The notes beneath the pieces are model-generated. The model did no database searches, was not told where the DNA came from, and saw only the letters and a list, made by a program, of their open reading frames with translations. Position numbers and translations under genes: made by a program. From Bacillota bacterium (GTDB lineage: Bacteria > Bacillota > Clostridia > Lachnospirales > Lachnospiraceae), in the NCBI GenBank assembly GCA_023399455.1, contig JAEWPN010000057.1:1-8853 (forward strand): a stretch of DNA of 8,853 bases, read 5' to 3'. Of the stretch, positions 1 to 6,667 are shown one piece after another (position 1 is the first letter of the stretch; the number at the start of each line of letters is the position of its first letter).

Positions 1-2
1 AA

Positions 3-506
3 GAAAGCGGTTTTTGTGAAGAAATGATCCAGACACACGATGAAAGGCCGACGAATTCCTTCCTTTATAATTTGGTTATGGATACATATTCGTTTGGCTA
101 CAATGCATCTTCTTTCGTGGATATGCCAATCAGTCATAAGGTATTTCTCGCCCAATTCAATACGATTAAAAAGATTGCCGACGAAGGCCCCTGCATTATT
201 GTCGGCCGCTGTGCAGATTATGCTCTCAGCGATTACAAGAACTGCGTTCACTTATTTATTTACGGTGATGAAGAGACTAAGGTAAAACGTATTATGAATA
301 AATATAATTTAACAGAAGCAAAAGCGAAGGATATGATGGCGAAAAAGGATAAACAGCGTCAGAGCTATTATAATTATTATTCTTCAAAGAAATGGGGCCG
401 CGCAGACAGCTATGATCTGTGTATTAACAGCAGCGTACTGGGAGTCGAAGGGACTACCAACCTGATTGTTCAGTTTGTTGAAGATTTCGAAAGCAGAAAA
501 AGATAA
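3..506 (+). CDS. Cytidylate kinase-like family protein, 5' end missing
   Basis: The reading frame is open from the first bases of the window, so the gene starts upstream and the ATG at 24 is probably internal. The visible part carries the family's IIVGRCADYAL motif (residues 59-69 counted from that ATG), then a lid-like stretch rich in Lys and Arg with KWGRADSYDLCINSS near the end. These match the nucleoside-monophosphate-kinase-like proteins related to cytidylate kinase that are common in Clostridia. The P-loop lies in the missing N-terminal part and cannot be checked. The likely role is a cytosolic NMP kinase-type phosphotransferase, but the substrate is not shown: this subfamily differs from classical Cmk and many members are uncharacterised. 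The gene ends in TAA 30 bp before a strong terminator, so it is the last gene of its transcript. Family assignment is fairly sure, exact function is not. Confidence 0.85.
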   Translation, partial: ESGFCEEMIQTHDERPTNSFLYNLVMDTYSFGYNASSFVDMPISHKVFLAQFNTIKKIADEGPCIIVGRCADYALSDYKNCVHLFIYGDEETKVKRIMNKYNLTEAKAKDMMAKKDKQRQSYYNYYSSKKWGRADSYDLCINSSVLGVEGTTNLIVQFVEDFESRKR

Positions 507-535
507 AAAGAAGCGATATAAAATTTTTAATAAGG

Positions 536-566
536 TAAGGGAAGCCGTAACGGCTTCCCTTATTTT
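536..566 (+). terminator. Intrinsic terminator of the cytidylate kinase-like gene
   Basis: A perfect 12-bp stem (TAAGGGAAGCCG at 536-547 with its complement at 551-562) closes a three-base TAA loop and is followed by TTTT at 563-566. It starts 30 bp after the upstream stop codon and separates that gene from the regulator downstream, which has its own promoter. The rest of 507-707 is AT-rich spacer in which I see nothing else I can support. Confidence 0.92.
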
Positions 567-707
567 GCGCTTTGCGCTATATTCCGGCCCCATGAGATAA
601 TGTTCTTCAAGTGAATGATGTGATTTATAATATCCTTCAGGTAGTTTCTTATGATATTTCAAACCGCACCTTTTTATAAACGATTCAAAATAATGTTTGC
701 TTATATA

Positions 708-736
708 TAGACATTATGTAAATATAGTTGTATAAT
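708..736 (+). promoter_or_regulatory. Sigma-A-type promoter of the DUF2087 regulator
   Basis: TAGACA (708-713, five of six bases of the -35 consensus) is separated by exactly 17 bp from a perfect TATAAT (731-736). Transcription would start near 743, giving a leader of about 48 nt that contains the AGGAGG ribosome binding site at 775-780. No obvious operator dyad overlaps it. Confidence 0.75.
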
Positions 737-790
737 TATAAAATATAAGGTTAATAATCATAAATATGAAGGTTAGGAGGAGCGCAAGCT

Positions 791-1555
791 GTGGAAGAGA
801 AGTATTGTATTTGGAATTCAAGCATAGAAGAGATTGTGTCAGGCTATAAGGAAGAGAGAGGTTTCTATACATGTACTCTGTGCGGCAGAAAATTTAAAAA
901 GGGCTCAATCTTTACGATAAACGAGAATTTATATGATGCCTTCGGTGCGGTTAACGAACATCGAACGACAGAGCATGGCTTTACAGTAGATTATATATTG
1001 GAGCAAAGTCCTTCCTTTAGCGGAATATCGGAGGTACAGCAGCAAGTGTTGAAATTGATGTCCGAAGGAAAAGACGATAAAGTGATTTCTCAAAGCGTCG
1101 GGATCGCCCCTTCTACAGTAAGAAATCATCGCTTTAAACTGAGAGAAAAGGAAAAACAGGCGAAAGTCTTTCTCTCTCTTATGAATTCACTGGAAGAGAA
1201 GACGAATCGTTCCATAGATCAATCGGATATTGGTATCATCGAAGAGCTTCACGCCGCCGCAACGATGATTGATGACAGATACAATATTACCGATGTGGAG
1301 AGAGAAAAGACAATTAGGGCTTATATGGATGAAACCGGCGCCATCAAGCAATTTCCTGCAAAGGAAAAAAAGAAGATTATTGTTTTGAGGGAAATTGCAA
1401 ATAACTTTAGGCCGGAGCAGGAATACAGTGAAGCTGAAGTAAACAGAATCCTGGAAAGAATTTATGACGATTTTTCAACGATACGGCGGGCATTAATCGA
1501 ATACGGATTTCTGGACCGGTCTGCTGATTGCAGCGTGTATCGGGTAAGAGGTTAA
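791..1555 (+). CDS. LuxR-type HTH / DUF2087 transcriptional regulator
   Basis: 254 aa protein starting at GTG, chosen because a perfect AGGAGG (775-780) lies 10 nt upstream and no in-frame ATG is better placed. Three parts can be read. Residues 25-62 hold CTLC (C28, C31) and later H57 and H62, a spacing that could bind zinc. Residues about 80-118 form a LuxR/GerE-like helix-turn-helix, with VGIAPSTVRNHRFKLREKEK as the recognition part. Residues about 188-252 match DUF2087: FPAKEKKKIIVL, then YSEAEVNRIL, then DDFSTIRRALIEYGFLDR. Proteins of this layout occur in Firmicutes and are taken to be DNA-binding regulators, but ligand and targets are generally unknown. It is alone on its transcript and converges on the minus-strand cluster with a 40-bp gap. 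The last residues (DCSVYRVRG) replace the usual short DGS-YW(R) ending of the domain. Confidence 0.85.
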   Translation: MEEKYCIWNSSIEEIVSGYKEERGFYTCTLCGRKFKKGSIFTINENLYDAFGAVNEHRTTEHGFTVDYILEQSPSFSGISEVQQQVLKLMSEGKDDKVISQSVGIAPSTVRNHRFKLREKEKQAKVFLSLMNSLEEKTNRSIDQSDIGIIEELHAAATMIDDRYNITDVEREKTIRAYMDETGAIKQFPAKEKKKIIVLREIANNFRPEQEYSEAEVNRILERIYDDFSTIRRALIEYGFLDRSADCSVYRVRG

Positions 1556-1595
1556 GCAAATCAATCGTCCATAAAGATTATTTCCATAAAAATCA

Positions 1596-3368
1596 TTATA
1601 GAATAAATTCTTTGTTTAATATCGAAACGGCTGTTGAATTAATACAGTCCAGCTCCTTAACGGATCTCAGGATAGTCTTAACTGCCATATCATGGTAATT
1701 ATTGTGATAATAGACCTCTGCCAAAGCCAACAGAGCTTCGTCTCCTTCTACAAGGTTGAGGATGCTCAAAACGTCCTCAAATACCTGGTATTCATTTGTC
1801 GATAGAACAATTGATAATACCGACGCAATTGTTGAAAGGGATTCTTTCTCCAGCGGTTCGCCATGTGCTTCTATAAAAGCCAAATATATTATGCGTTCGG
1901 TCTTTTCTTCCACCGTGCGGGCTATACTGAGAAAGTCGTCCTTTAGTTGTCTGCAAAGTACACAGCAAGCCGTCATATATTCAAACGAGCGGCTTCTTGC
2001 ATTAGGCAGTATTCCTTTTAACGTATCGGAAGCTATACATTCGGCAAACGACTTAAATGCCTTTTCATATTCTTTATTGCAGAACAACAGCCTTCCTCTG
2101 AGAAAATATATATCTGCATCCAAGTTTCCGTCTTCGTTCATATACTCTTCAAATTCGCTTCGGGCCTGCTCAGGCATTCTTTCATTGAGCAGAACATCGG
2201 TAGTGACCATTACATTGGCCTTAAAACGGTGATCGGCATAGAGATTATGCAGGTTCTCGGCGACACGGTCTCTATCGGCCAATATTTTGTTTAAGACTTT
2301 GCCGATTTCATATATTACATGATATTTTTTTCCGTTCGCACGCATTGCTTTCATGTAGCAATCCAACGATTTATTGTAATCATCCATAAGGAAATAGATT
2401 TCTGCCATTTCAATTAAAGGCCTGAAATTAGAGGTTTCATTAAAAAAGTGCAGTGTGGGAGGAGGTTCACCCATAGAAAGACATTTATTGAAACTATCCA
2501 GAGCCAAAGTAAAACGTTTCATTTTTTTGAGTATGATTCCACGGAGATATTCCATATCCGTACAGGCAGGATAACAGCGAAGGCCATCAGCAAGAACCGT
2601 TAGGCTTTCTTCATTCCGTTTCATGTTGTGCAGGCAGGTGGCACGTCTGTATATCAGATGTGGTGAATATGCCATAGAAATATCTTTGTGCTGATCTGCT
2701 TTTTCGAAGTAGTCAAGTGCCTTTGTGTAATCCTCCAAACTCATATATTCATTGCCCATATTGAATAGATGAAAAGCATCATTGGGATTTTTGTCCAGCA
2801 TCGTCTGCAAGATGGGAATGTTGCGGTTGTGTTTTTTTAATCCGGCGTTGGATTTCAGATACCCATAATGCTTAAGTCTTAACTCGGAAATTTCCAAAAA
2901 CGGTTTTTTTTCGGTTTGATTAAAAGTCAGCTGCTCATGGATTGCGCCTTCATAGTGGAAGCATCCATTTTTAAATAAACGTAAACCTATATGTGTATTA
3001 AAGATTTCCTCGGATTTTTCATCTGTAAAGTTATGAAACAATATAGATATTCCATCGGCAGTTGTGGTTTCCAGAAGTGCTATCAGTTCTGGCAAATCTT
3101 CTGGATATAGAACTTCGTCGGCATCCAAAACCAGAATAAAATCACATGTTGCCTGCTTCAGGGAAAAGTTGCGGGCATCGGCAAAATTATCATCCCATTC
3201 ATAATGAAAAATTTGCGGGTGAAACCGCTGTATACAGGCAAGAGTGTTATCTGTGGAACCTGTATCTACTACAATTACCTCGGATACAGCCTGGAATACG
3301 CTTTCAATACACTGTTCTATATATTTTTCTCCATTTTTTACGATAATGCAAAGACTTAATGTTTTCAT
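1596..3368 (-). CDS. Family 2 glycosyltransferase with C-terminal TPR repeats
   Basis: 590 aa from the ATG at 3368. The N-terminal GT-A domain (about 1-175) starts at once with MKTLSLCIIVKNGEKY, then VIVVDTGSTDNT (31-42, D35), DDNFADARN (59-67), the metal/nucleotide-sugar DAD motif in FILVLDADEV (77-86), GAIHEQL (141-147, E145 a candidate catalytic region) and HYGY (167-170). From about 195 there are helical repeats of TPR type, clearest in NMGNEYMSLEDYTKALDYFE (203-222) and in the regions near 335-360 and 440-470. This GT2 plus TPR layout is known from protein glycosyltransferases such as the sublancin S-glycosyltransferase SunS. Acceptor and sugar are not readable. It is the last gene of the minus cluster, 98 bp after a DUF6385-like gene, which suggests that its acceptor is encoded beside it (inference). 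The start is uncertain: ATGs at 3380 and 3410 are also in frame. Confidence 0.88.
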   Translation of the reverse strand: MKTLSLCIIVKNGEKYIEQCIESVFQAVSEVIVVDTGSTDNTLACIQRFHPQIFHYEWDDNFADARNFSLKQATCDFILVLDADEVLYPEDLPELIALLETTTADGISILFHNFTDEKSEEIFNTHIGLRLFKNGCFHYEGAIHEQLTFNQTEKKPFLEISELRLKHYGYLKSNAGLKKHNRNIPILQTMLDKNPNDAFHLFNMGNEYMSLEDYTKALDYFEKADQHKDISMAYSPHLIYRRATCLHNMKRNEESLTVLADGLRCYPACTDMEYLRGIILKKMKRFTLALDSFNKCLSMGEPPPTLHFFNETSNFRPLIEMAEIYFLMDDYNKSLDCYMKAMRANGKKYHVIYEIGKVLNKILADRDRVAENLHNLYADHRFKANVMVTTDVLLNERMPEQARSEFEEYMNEDGNLDADIYFLRGRLLFCNKEYEKAFKSFAECIASDTLKGILPNARSRSFEYMTACCVLCRQLKDDFLSIARTVEEKTERIIYLAFIEAHGEPLEKESLSTIASVLSIVLSTNEYQVFEDVLSILNLVEGDEALLALAEVYYHNNYHDMAVKTILRSVKELDCINSTAVSILNKEFIL

Positions 3369-3381
3369 ATTTATATCCATG

Positions 3382-3388
3382 CTCCTTT
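3382..3388 (-). promoter_or_regulatory. Ribosome binding site bearing on the glycosyltransferase start
   Basis: On the minus strand AAAGGAG lies 13 nt before the ATG at 3368 but only 1 nt before the ATG at 3380. The latter is too close to use this site, and the former is somewhat long. The ATG at 3410 has no visible ribosome binding site. I chose 3368 because the protein then begins exactly at the first beta-strand of the GT-A fold. Confidence 0.55.
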
Positions 3389-3420
3389 CAACCTTCTTAC
3401 TCACATGCAAATGTGATATA

Positions 3421-3450
3421 AGCCACGGAGCAACACTCCGTGGCTCTTTT
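3421..3450. terminator. Strong hairpin between the DUF6385-like and glycosyltransferase genes
   Basis: AGCCACGGAG (3421-3430) pairs perfectly with CTCCGTGGCT (3436-3445) across a five-base loop. Read on the + strand it is followed by CTTTT, a classical terminator tail, but no + strand gene ends here. Read in the direction of the cluster (minus) it is followed by TATATCACAT, a poor U-tract, so it may terminate partly, act as an attenuator, or stabilise the upstream mRNA's 3' end. It lies 22 bp after the stop of the DUF6385-like gene and 53 bp before the glycosyltransferase start. Confidence 0.7.
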
Positions 3451-3466
3451 CAAATCATACATTCTT

Positions 3467-4144
3467 TTAAGCCTGGCCGTTATAATAAGCCGTAAAGGTT
3501 GCAAGGGTTCCGGCGTCATAGCTGATCTGAGCATACTGCGCAAATGTTTCTACGACCATGATGGTATACGATCCACCTGCGACTAATACGTCATCATATT
3601 TTACGTCATCGAAATAAATCACTCCGTCAGGACTGATTTGAAGGGTTACAGTAATGGCGTTTGTTCCCGTATTGTTGACGAACATGGTGGCGGTTCTCAA
3701 TTGCGAGATATCTGTCGCGGCAAGTGCAATACCTGTTGAGGATGCACCATTGTGAGGGTCGGTTGCCGAGAAGAACTCATTACCCTGAACCAAAACTGTC
3801 AAATTGGAATTGGCAATGGTAATCGGGTTAGCAACCGTCACATCGCCGGCCACGGTAAGCAGGGCATTAGTGATGGTTACGTCACCCTCGACCGAAATTT
3901 CACCGTTTACAGTCAGGCTGCCGTTGGCAATGGTGATCGGGTTAGCGATTGTTACATCGCCGGCCACGGTGAGCAGGGCATTGGTGATGGTTACGTCACC
4001 TGCCACCGTCATGGAAGCGGAGGCGACAAGTAGTTCGCCTGCCGAATTTAGTTGCAAGAGTTGTAATGTCCCGGTACCTTGGTTATAGCCATATACGCTG
4101 GATAATAACTGGCTGGCAGTTGTATTAAAAACTAGATTGTTCAT
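3467..4144 (-). CDS. Repeat-containing DUF6385-like surface-type protein
   Basis: 225 aa. The start is well supported by GGAGG (4151-4155) 7 nt upstream. The N-terminus (MNNLVFNTTASQLLSSVYGY) is not a signal peptide and there is no membrane segment or LPXTG-type anchor. Residues about 46-112 are two copies of a 38-residue unit (VAGDVTITNALLTVAGDVTI and onward), rich in Thr, Val, Ala and Asn with alternating polar and hydrophobic residues, as expected for stacked beta-strands. Residues about 120-222 match the DUF6385-type domain: FVNNTGTNAITVTLQISPDG, then LVAGGSYTIMV, then a Tyr-rich end. The upstream gene ends in a recognisably similar domain. Composition is Ala/Thr/Val-heavy with almost no Cys or charged clusters, and the DNA is visibly more GC-rich than its neighbours. 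Function is unknown; a structural protein of the spore or cell surface, possibly glycosylated on Thr/Ser by the next gene's product, is an inference. Confidence 0.8.
   Translation of the reverse strand: MNNLVFNTTASQLLSSVYGYNQGTGTLQLLQLNSAGELLVASASMTVAGDVTITNALLTVAGDVTIANPITIANGSLTVNGEISVEGDVTITNALLTVAGDVTVANPITIANSNLTVLVQGNEFFSATDPHNGASSTGIALAATDISQLRTATMFVNNTGTNAITVTLQISPDGVIYFDDVKYDDVLVAGGSYTIMVVETFAQYAQISYDAGTLATFTAYYNGQA
3810..4000 (-). repeat. Two-copy tandem repeat, 114-bp period, inside the DUF6385-like gene
   Basis: The 77-bp segments 3810-3886 and 3924-4000 are nearly identical and offset by exactly 114 bp (38 codons), leaving a diverged 37-bp stretch between them. The period is a multiple of three and the reading frame is kept, so this is a coding repeat that could expand or contract by recombination or slippage. 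Within each copy there are two shorter GDVTI-type sub-repeats. Confidence 0.88.
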
Positions 4145-4205
4145 AATTTTCCTCCAAGGTTATTTCCTCATAAAAGAGGATAATACATAATATGCAGGAC
4201 ATATA

Positions 4206-4910
4206 TTAGTGGTTCGTCAGCTGCGTTTGGAACCACATGCGCAGAGCAATTTGCTTATGCTCCGAATGGGCGGCCATACGTGTAAATTTCGAGAATTTAT
4301 AGGGAATAATATCCACTGTTTCTTCCGGTCTGATTATCAGCTGCTGCGGATCGTTTACTGAACGGACACGATCCGGACTATATTGAAGATAAATCGCAAT
4401 ATCATTACATCCGGCGTTTTGAGCAAAAAAAGTAATTGTTTGAGAGTAAGCGGTACAAAACCACGGCGATTGGATATTATGGTTGTAACCTGAAAGAAAA
4501 ATCTCCTTATCAAAGAAGGGATTACATTCACAGTTTGGGTAGATTGTATCCTTGTGGTAAGTAATCATCAGTCTTGGATTTTGAAGCTGTTTTTTAATAG
4601 TAATCCCCCAATTGGGAATATATTCCGATACTAACATTTTAACATTTTCACTTATATCTGCTATAACATTGCCGGATTGTCCATAAGTCCTTGCCCCTTT
4701 TAAGGAATCATTTAGAAACTCGTAATCTTCTTCGGATAATGAATCATTTATAAAAACCTCCACGGGTTTTTCGGCAGCATCTCCGCAATAGTTGTTACTC
4801 AAAATATATGCCTTGTCGATTCTTTCGGGTGTTTTAACGTCATTAAGGTCAAAATAAAGTAAAGTAAAATCTTGTCTATTGATAACTGATAATGGTATCA
4901 TATTATTCAT
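4206..4910 (-). CDS. DNRLRE-like domain protein with C-terminal DUF6385-like domain
   Basis: 234 aa, first gene of the minus cluster. The ATG at 4910 has AGAGGT 10 nt upstream. Residues about 12-119 resemble a DNRLRE module, a beta-sandwich found in bacterial surface proteins: FTLLYFDLNDV (15-25), ADISENVKMLV (84-94), then WGITIKK (101-107) and NPRLMITYHKD (111-121). Residues about 150-230 resemble the C-terminal domain of the next gene: both have a Q/R-x-x-T...F..N.G.N.I...LQ.SPD pattern followed by a Glu/Gly turn and an Ile/Val-rich strand. There is no signal peptide, membrane segment or sorting signal, as in the neighbour, so export would have to be non-classical or the protein deposited from inside, as in spore-coat assembly (inference). 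A short Cys-containing linker (CEC near 127-129) joins the two modules. Product function is not known. Confidence 0.75.
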   Translation of the reverse strand: MNNMIPLSVINRQDFTLLYFDLNDVKTPERIDKAYILSNNYCGDAAEKPVEVFINDSLSEEDYEFLNDSLKGARTYGQSGNVIADISENVKMLVSEYIPNWGITIKKQLQNPRLMITYHKDTIYPNCECNPFFDKEIFLSGYNHNIQSPWFCTAYSQTITFFAQNAGCNDIAIYLQYSPDRVRSVNDPQQLIIRPEETVDIIPYKFSKFTRMAAHSEHKQIALRMWFQTQLTNH

Positions 4911-4972
4911 TGTTAACTTTACCTCTTACAATTTTTCAATTTGAATCACATCGATGAGAATAAGTCTATAAC

Positions 4973-5002
4973 AGTATATTCAATAAATCGAGCTCATGTC
5001 AC
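4973..5002 (-). promoter_or_regulatory. Candidate sigma-A promoter of the minus-strand cluster
   Basis: On the minus strand GTGACA (5002-4997, five of six -35 bases) and TATACT (4978-4973, five of six -10 bases) are 18 bp apart. Transcription would begin near 4966, leaving a leader of about 56 nt before the ATG at 4910. I found no clear match to the sporulation sigma factors E, G or K in this spacer. An inverted repeat overlaps the -35 element. Confidence 0.5.
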
Positions 5003-5054
5003 ATTTGGTTACATTTTGCACTTGATTGAATTGTTGGATAAAAGTGCATGACAT
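4996..5054. promoter_or_regulatory. Nested inverted repeat overlapping the minus-strand promoter
   Basis: The right arm AAGTGCATGACAT (5042-5054) is complementary to two separated left blocks, TGCACTT (5017-5023) and ATGTCA (4996-5001), with 15 bases between the blocks. The outer left block overlaps the candidate -35 element of the minus cluster. It could be an operator or a fortuitous dyad in AT-rich DNA. Confidence 0.4.
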
Positions 5055-5060
5055 CAACCT

Positions 5061-5108
5061 TAAGGCATATAGTAACTTTTCGGTACTATCTTACTAATTA
5101 GTGCCTTA
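5061..5108. promoter_or_regulatory. Dyad cluster upstream of the gapN promoter, candidate operator
   Basis: TAAGGCA (5061-5067) and TGCCTTA (5102-5108) are exact inverted repeats and enclose two more dyads: ATAGTA/TACTAT (around 5069-5089) and a perfect 10-bp palindrome ACTAATTAGT (5093-5102). The block ends one base before the -35 of the gapN promoter. Repeated GTAAC/GTAC/TTAC half-sites look like those seen near HxlR-family regulated genes, but I cannot name the regulator with confidence and no HxlR gene is in the window. Confidence 0.5.
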
Positions 5109-5136
5109 TTGACATAAATTAACTATATGTTAGAAT
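5109..5136 (+). promoter_or_regulatory. Extended -10 promoter of gapN
   Basis: A perfect TTGACA (5109-5114) is followed after 16 bp by TAGAAT (5131-5136), preceded by TGT (5128-5130), an extended -10 element. Transcription would start near 5143, giving a leader of about 58 nt. The dyad cluster sits directly upstream, which suits an activator or an upstream-binding repressor. Confidence 0.75.
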
Positions 5137-5187
5137 ATCTTTTAACTATTAACATATTCATTTATAACTTTTTGCAAGGTGAATGAC

Positions 5188-5193
5188 AGGAGG
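5188..5193 (+). promoter_or_regulatory. Ribosome binding site fixing the gapN start
   Basis: A perfect AGGAGG lies 7 nt before the ATG at 5201. An earlier in-frame ATG at 5183 lies upstream of this site and has no ribosome binding site of its own, so 5201 is preferred. Confidence 0.85.
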
Positions 5194-5200
5194 AAATAAA

Positions 5201-6667
5201 ATGATGACTTTAATCAAGGATGATAATAATCTATATAGAAATCTCATAAATGGTGAATGGGTTGAGAGTAAAGACGGTAAGTATATTACTGTAACATCCC
5301 CTATTGATAATTCAGTTATTGGAAGTGTACCTGCAATGACAAAAAATGAGGTGGATTTGGCGGTACAAGCGGCAAAGGAAGCGCAGAAGGACTGGAAGCA
5401 TGTGACAATAGATGAAAAAGCGGAAATTTTGTATCATGCAGCTGATATTCTTCTGAAAAACAAAGAGGAACTGGCCGGCCTCATGGTAAAAGAAATAGCA
5501 AAAGACAGAAAGAGCGGTCTTTCCGAAGTGGAAAGAACGGCCGATTTCATCAAGTTTACGGCAGATACCGCCAAGAATATTTCCGGCGAAAGCATTCCGG
5601 GGGATAGTTTTCCGGGGGGAAAAACAAATAAAGTTTCGATTGTAAGAAGAGAACCTCTTGGAGTTGTTTTAGCGATTTCTCCATTTAACTATCCTGTGAA
5701 TTTGGCTGCATCTAAGATTGCGCCAGGATTGATGGCTGGGAATTCTGTTATTTTAAAACCGGCAACTCAAGGCAGCTTATGCGGACTATATTTAGCAAGA
5801 GCTTTTCAGGAAGCGGGAGTTCCTGACGGGGTTTTAAATACTGTTACCGGAAAAGGCAGTGAAATAGGAGATTATATCACTACTCATCCGGGAATTAATT
5901 TTATTAATTTTACCGGCAGTACAGAAGTTGGGCAGCATATTTCACAAATAACTAATATGGTACCGCTGTTGATGGAACTTGGCGGAAAGGATGCCGCTAT
6001 TGTTTTGGAAGACGCGGATTTAGATTTGACAGCTAATAATATTGTTGCGGGAGGATATTCTTATTCCGGTCAAAGATGTACTGCAGTTAAGCGAATTTTA
6101 GCAGTAGATCAAATAGCAGATCAATTGGTAGAAAAGATAATGTCTAAGATGGAAAAGTTAACCTATGGGAATCCATTAGAAAAGGATGTTGATATTGTAC
6201 CATTAATCAGTTCGAAGGCAGCGGATTTTGTATGTGAATTGATAGATGATGCGAAAGAAAAAGGTGCTAATCTGCTCGTTGGAGGGAACAGAGAAGGAAA
6301 TATTATCACTCCGACTTTGTTCGATTACGTTACGACTGACATGAGAATTGCCTGGGAAGAACCATTTGGTCCTGTGCTTCCGATCATACGTGTGAAAGAT
6401 AAAGACGAGGCAATAGAGATAGCAAATGCATCCGAATACGGACTTCAATCTGCAGTGTTTACGCAGAATATCAATGATGCCTTTTATGTGGCAGACAAAT
6501 TAGAGGTAGGCACTGTTCAAGTGAATAACAAAACGGAAAGAGGTCCCGATCACTTCCCGTTTCTTGGAGTAAAAGCTTCCGGGATTGGTACGCAGGGAAT
6601 TCGTTATTCCATTGAGTCTATGTCCAGACCTAAGGTAACTGTCATTAATTTGCCGCATCAGGAATAG
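5201..6667 (+). CDS. gapN: NADP-dependent glyceraldehyde-3-phosphate dehydrogenase, non-phosphorylating
   Basis: 488 aa aldehyde dehydrogenase of GapN type (EC 1.2.1.9), which oxidises glyceraldehyde 3-phosphate directly to 3-phosphoglycerate with NADP, bypassing ATP formation and supplying NADPH in the cytosol. It follows the streptococcal GapN closely by eye. Key sites: catalytic Cys293 in YSGQRCTAVKR, general base Glu259 in LLMELGGKD, Asn163 of the oxyanion hole in AISPFNYPVNLA, nucleotide-binding FTGSTEVG (237-244), and WEEPFGPVLPIIRV towards the end. VRREPLGVV and QVNNKTERGPDHFPFLG are also typical of GapN rather than of general ALDHs. Length is normal and no defect is seen. It has its own promoter with a dyad cluster upstream, and 156 bp separate it from the AraC-type gene. 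I see no strong terminator in that gap, so read-through is possible. Confidence 0.93.
   Translation: MMTLIKDDNNLYRNLINGEWVESKDGKYITVTSPIDNSVIGSVPAMTKNEVDLAVQAAKEAQKDWKHVTIDEKAEILYHAADILLKNKEELAGLMVKEIAKDRKSGLSEVERTADFIKFTADTAKNISGESIPGDSFPGGKTNKVSIVRREPLGVVLAISPFNYPVNLAASKIAPGLMAGNSVILKPATQGSLCGLYLARAFQEAGVPDGVLNTVTGKGSEIGDYITTHPGINFINFTGSTEVGQHISQITNMVPLLMELGGKDAAIVLEDADLDLTANNIVAGGYSYSGQRCTAVKRILAVDQIADQLVEKIMSKMEKLTYGNPLEKDVDIVPLISSKAADFVCELIDDAKEKGANLLVGGNREGNIITPTLFDYVTTDMRIAWEEPFGPVLPIIRVKDKDEAIEIANASEYGLQSAVFTQNINDAFYVADKLEVGTVQVNNKTERGPDHFPFLGVKASGIGTQGIRYSIESMSRPKVTVINLPHQE

Noticed and set aside
384..662. Minus-strand open frame beginning MKYHKKLPEGYYKSHHSLEE
   Set aside because: The first 30 or so residues look protein-like, but the frame then reads straight through the terminator hairpin and antisense into the cytidylate kinase-like gene, and the nearest Shine-Dalgarno-like sequence is weak and too far upstream. 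At most a decayed remnant.
1756..2232. 158-codon + strand open frame
   Set aside because: Lies wholly antisense to the TPR half of the glycosyltransferase gene; Ser-rich, low-information composition and no ribosome binding site.
3369..3410. A 14-residue longer glycosyltransferase starting at 3410
   Set aside because: No ribosome binding site precedes that ATG, the extra residues are not part of the GT-A fold, and the AAAGGAG lies inside the proposed extension.
3810..4000. Possible CRISPR-like repeat-spacer array
   Set aside because: Only two long copies, in frame within a good coding sequence, with no short palindromic repeat and no cas genes.
3752..4088. Two overlapping + strand open frames with repetitive protein sequence
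   Set aside because: They are antisense shadows of the 114-bp coding repeat in the DUF6385-like gene, and neither has a ribosome binding site or a recognisable domain.
4911..5200. Sporulation sigma E, G or K promoter for the surface-protein cluster
   Set aside because: Checked by eye on the minus strand. Partial -10 matches occur, but none has a fitting -35 at the proper spacing, so the spore link rests on protein features only.
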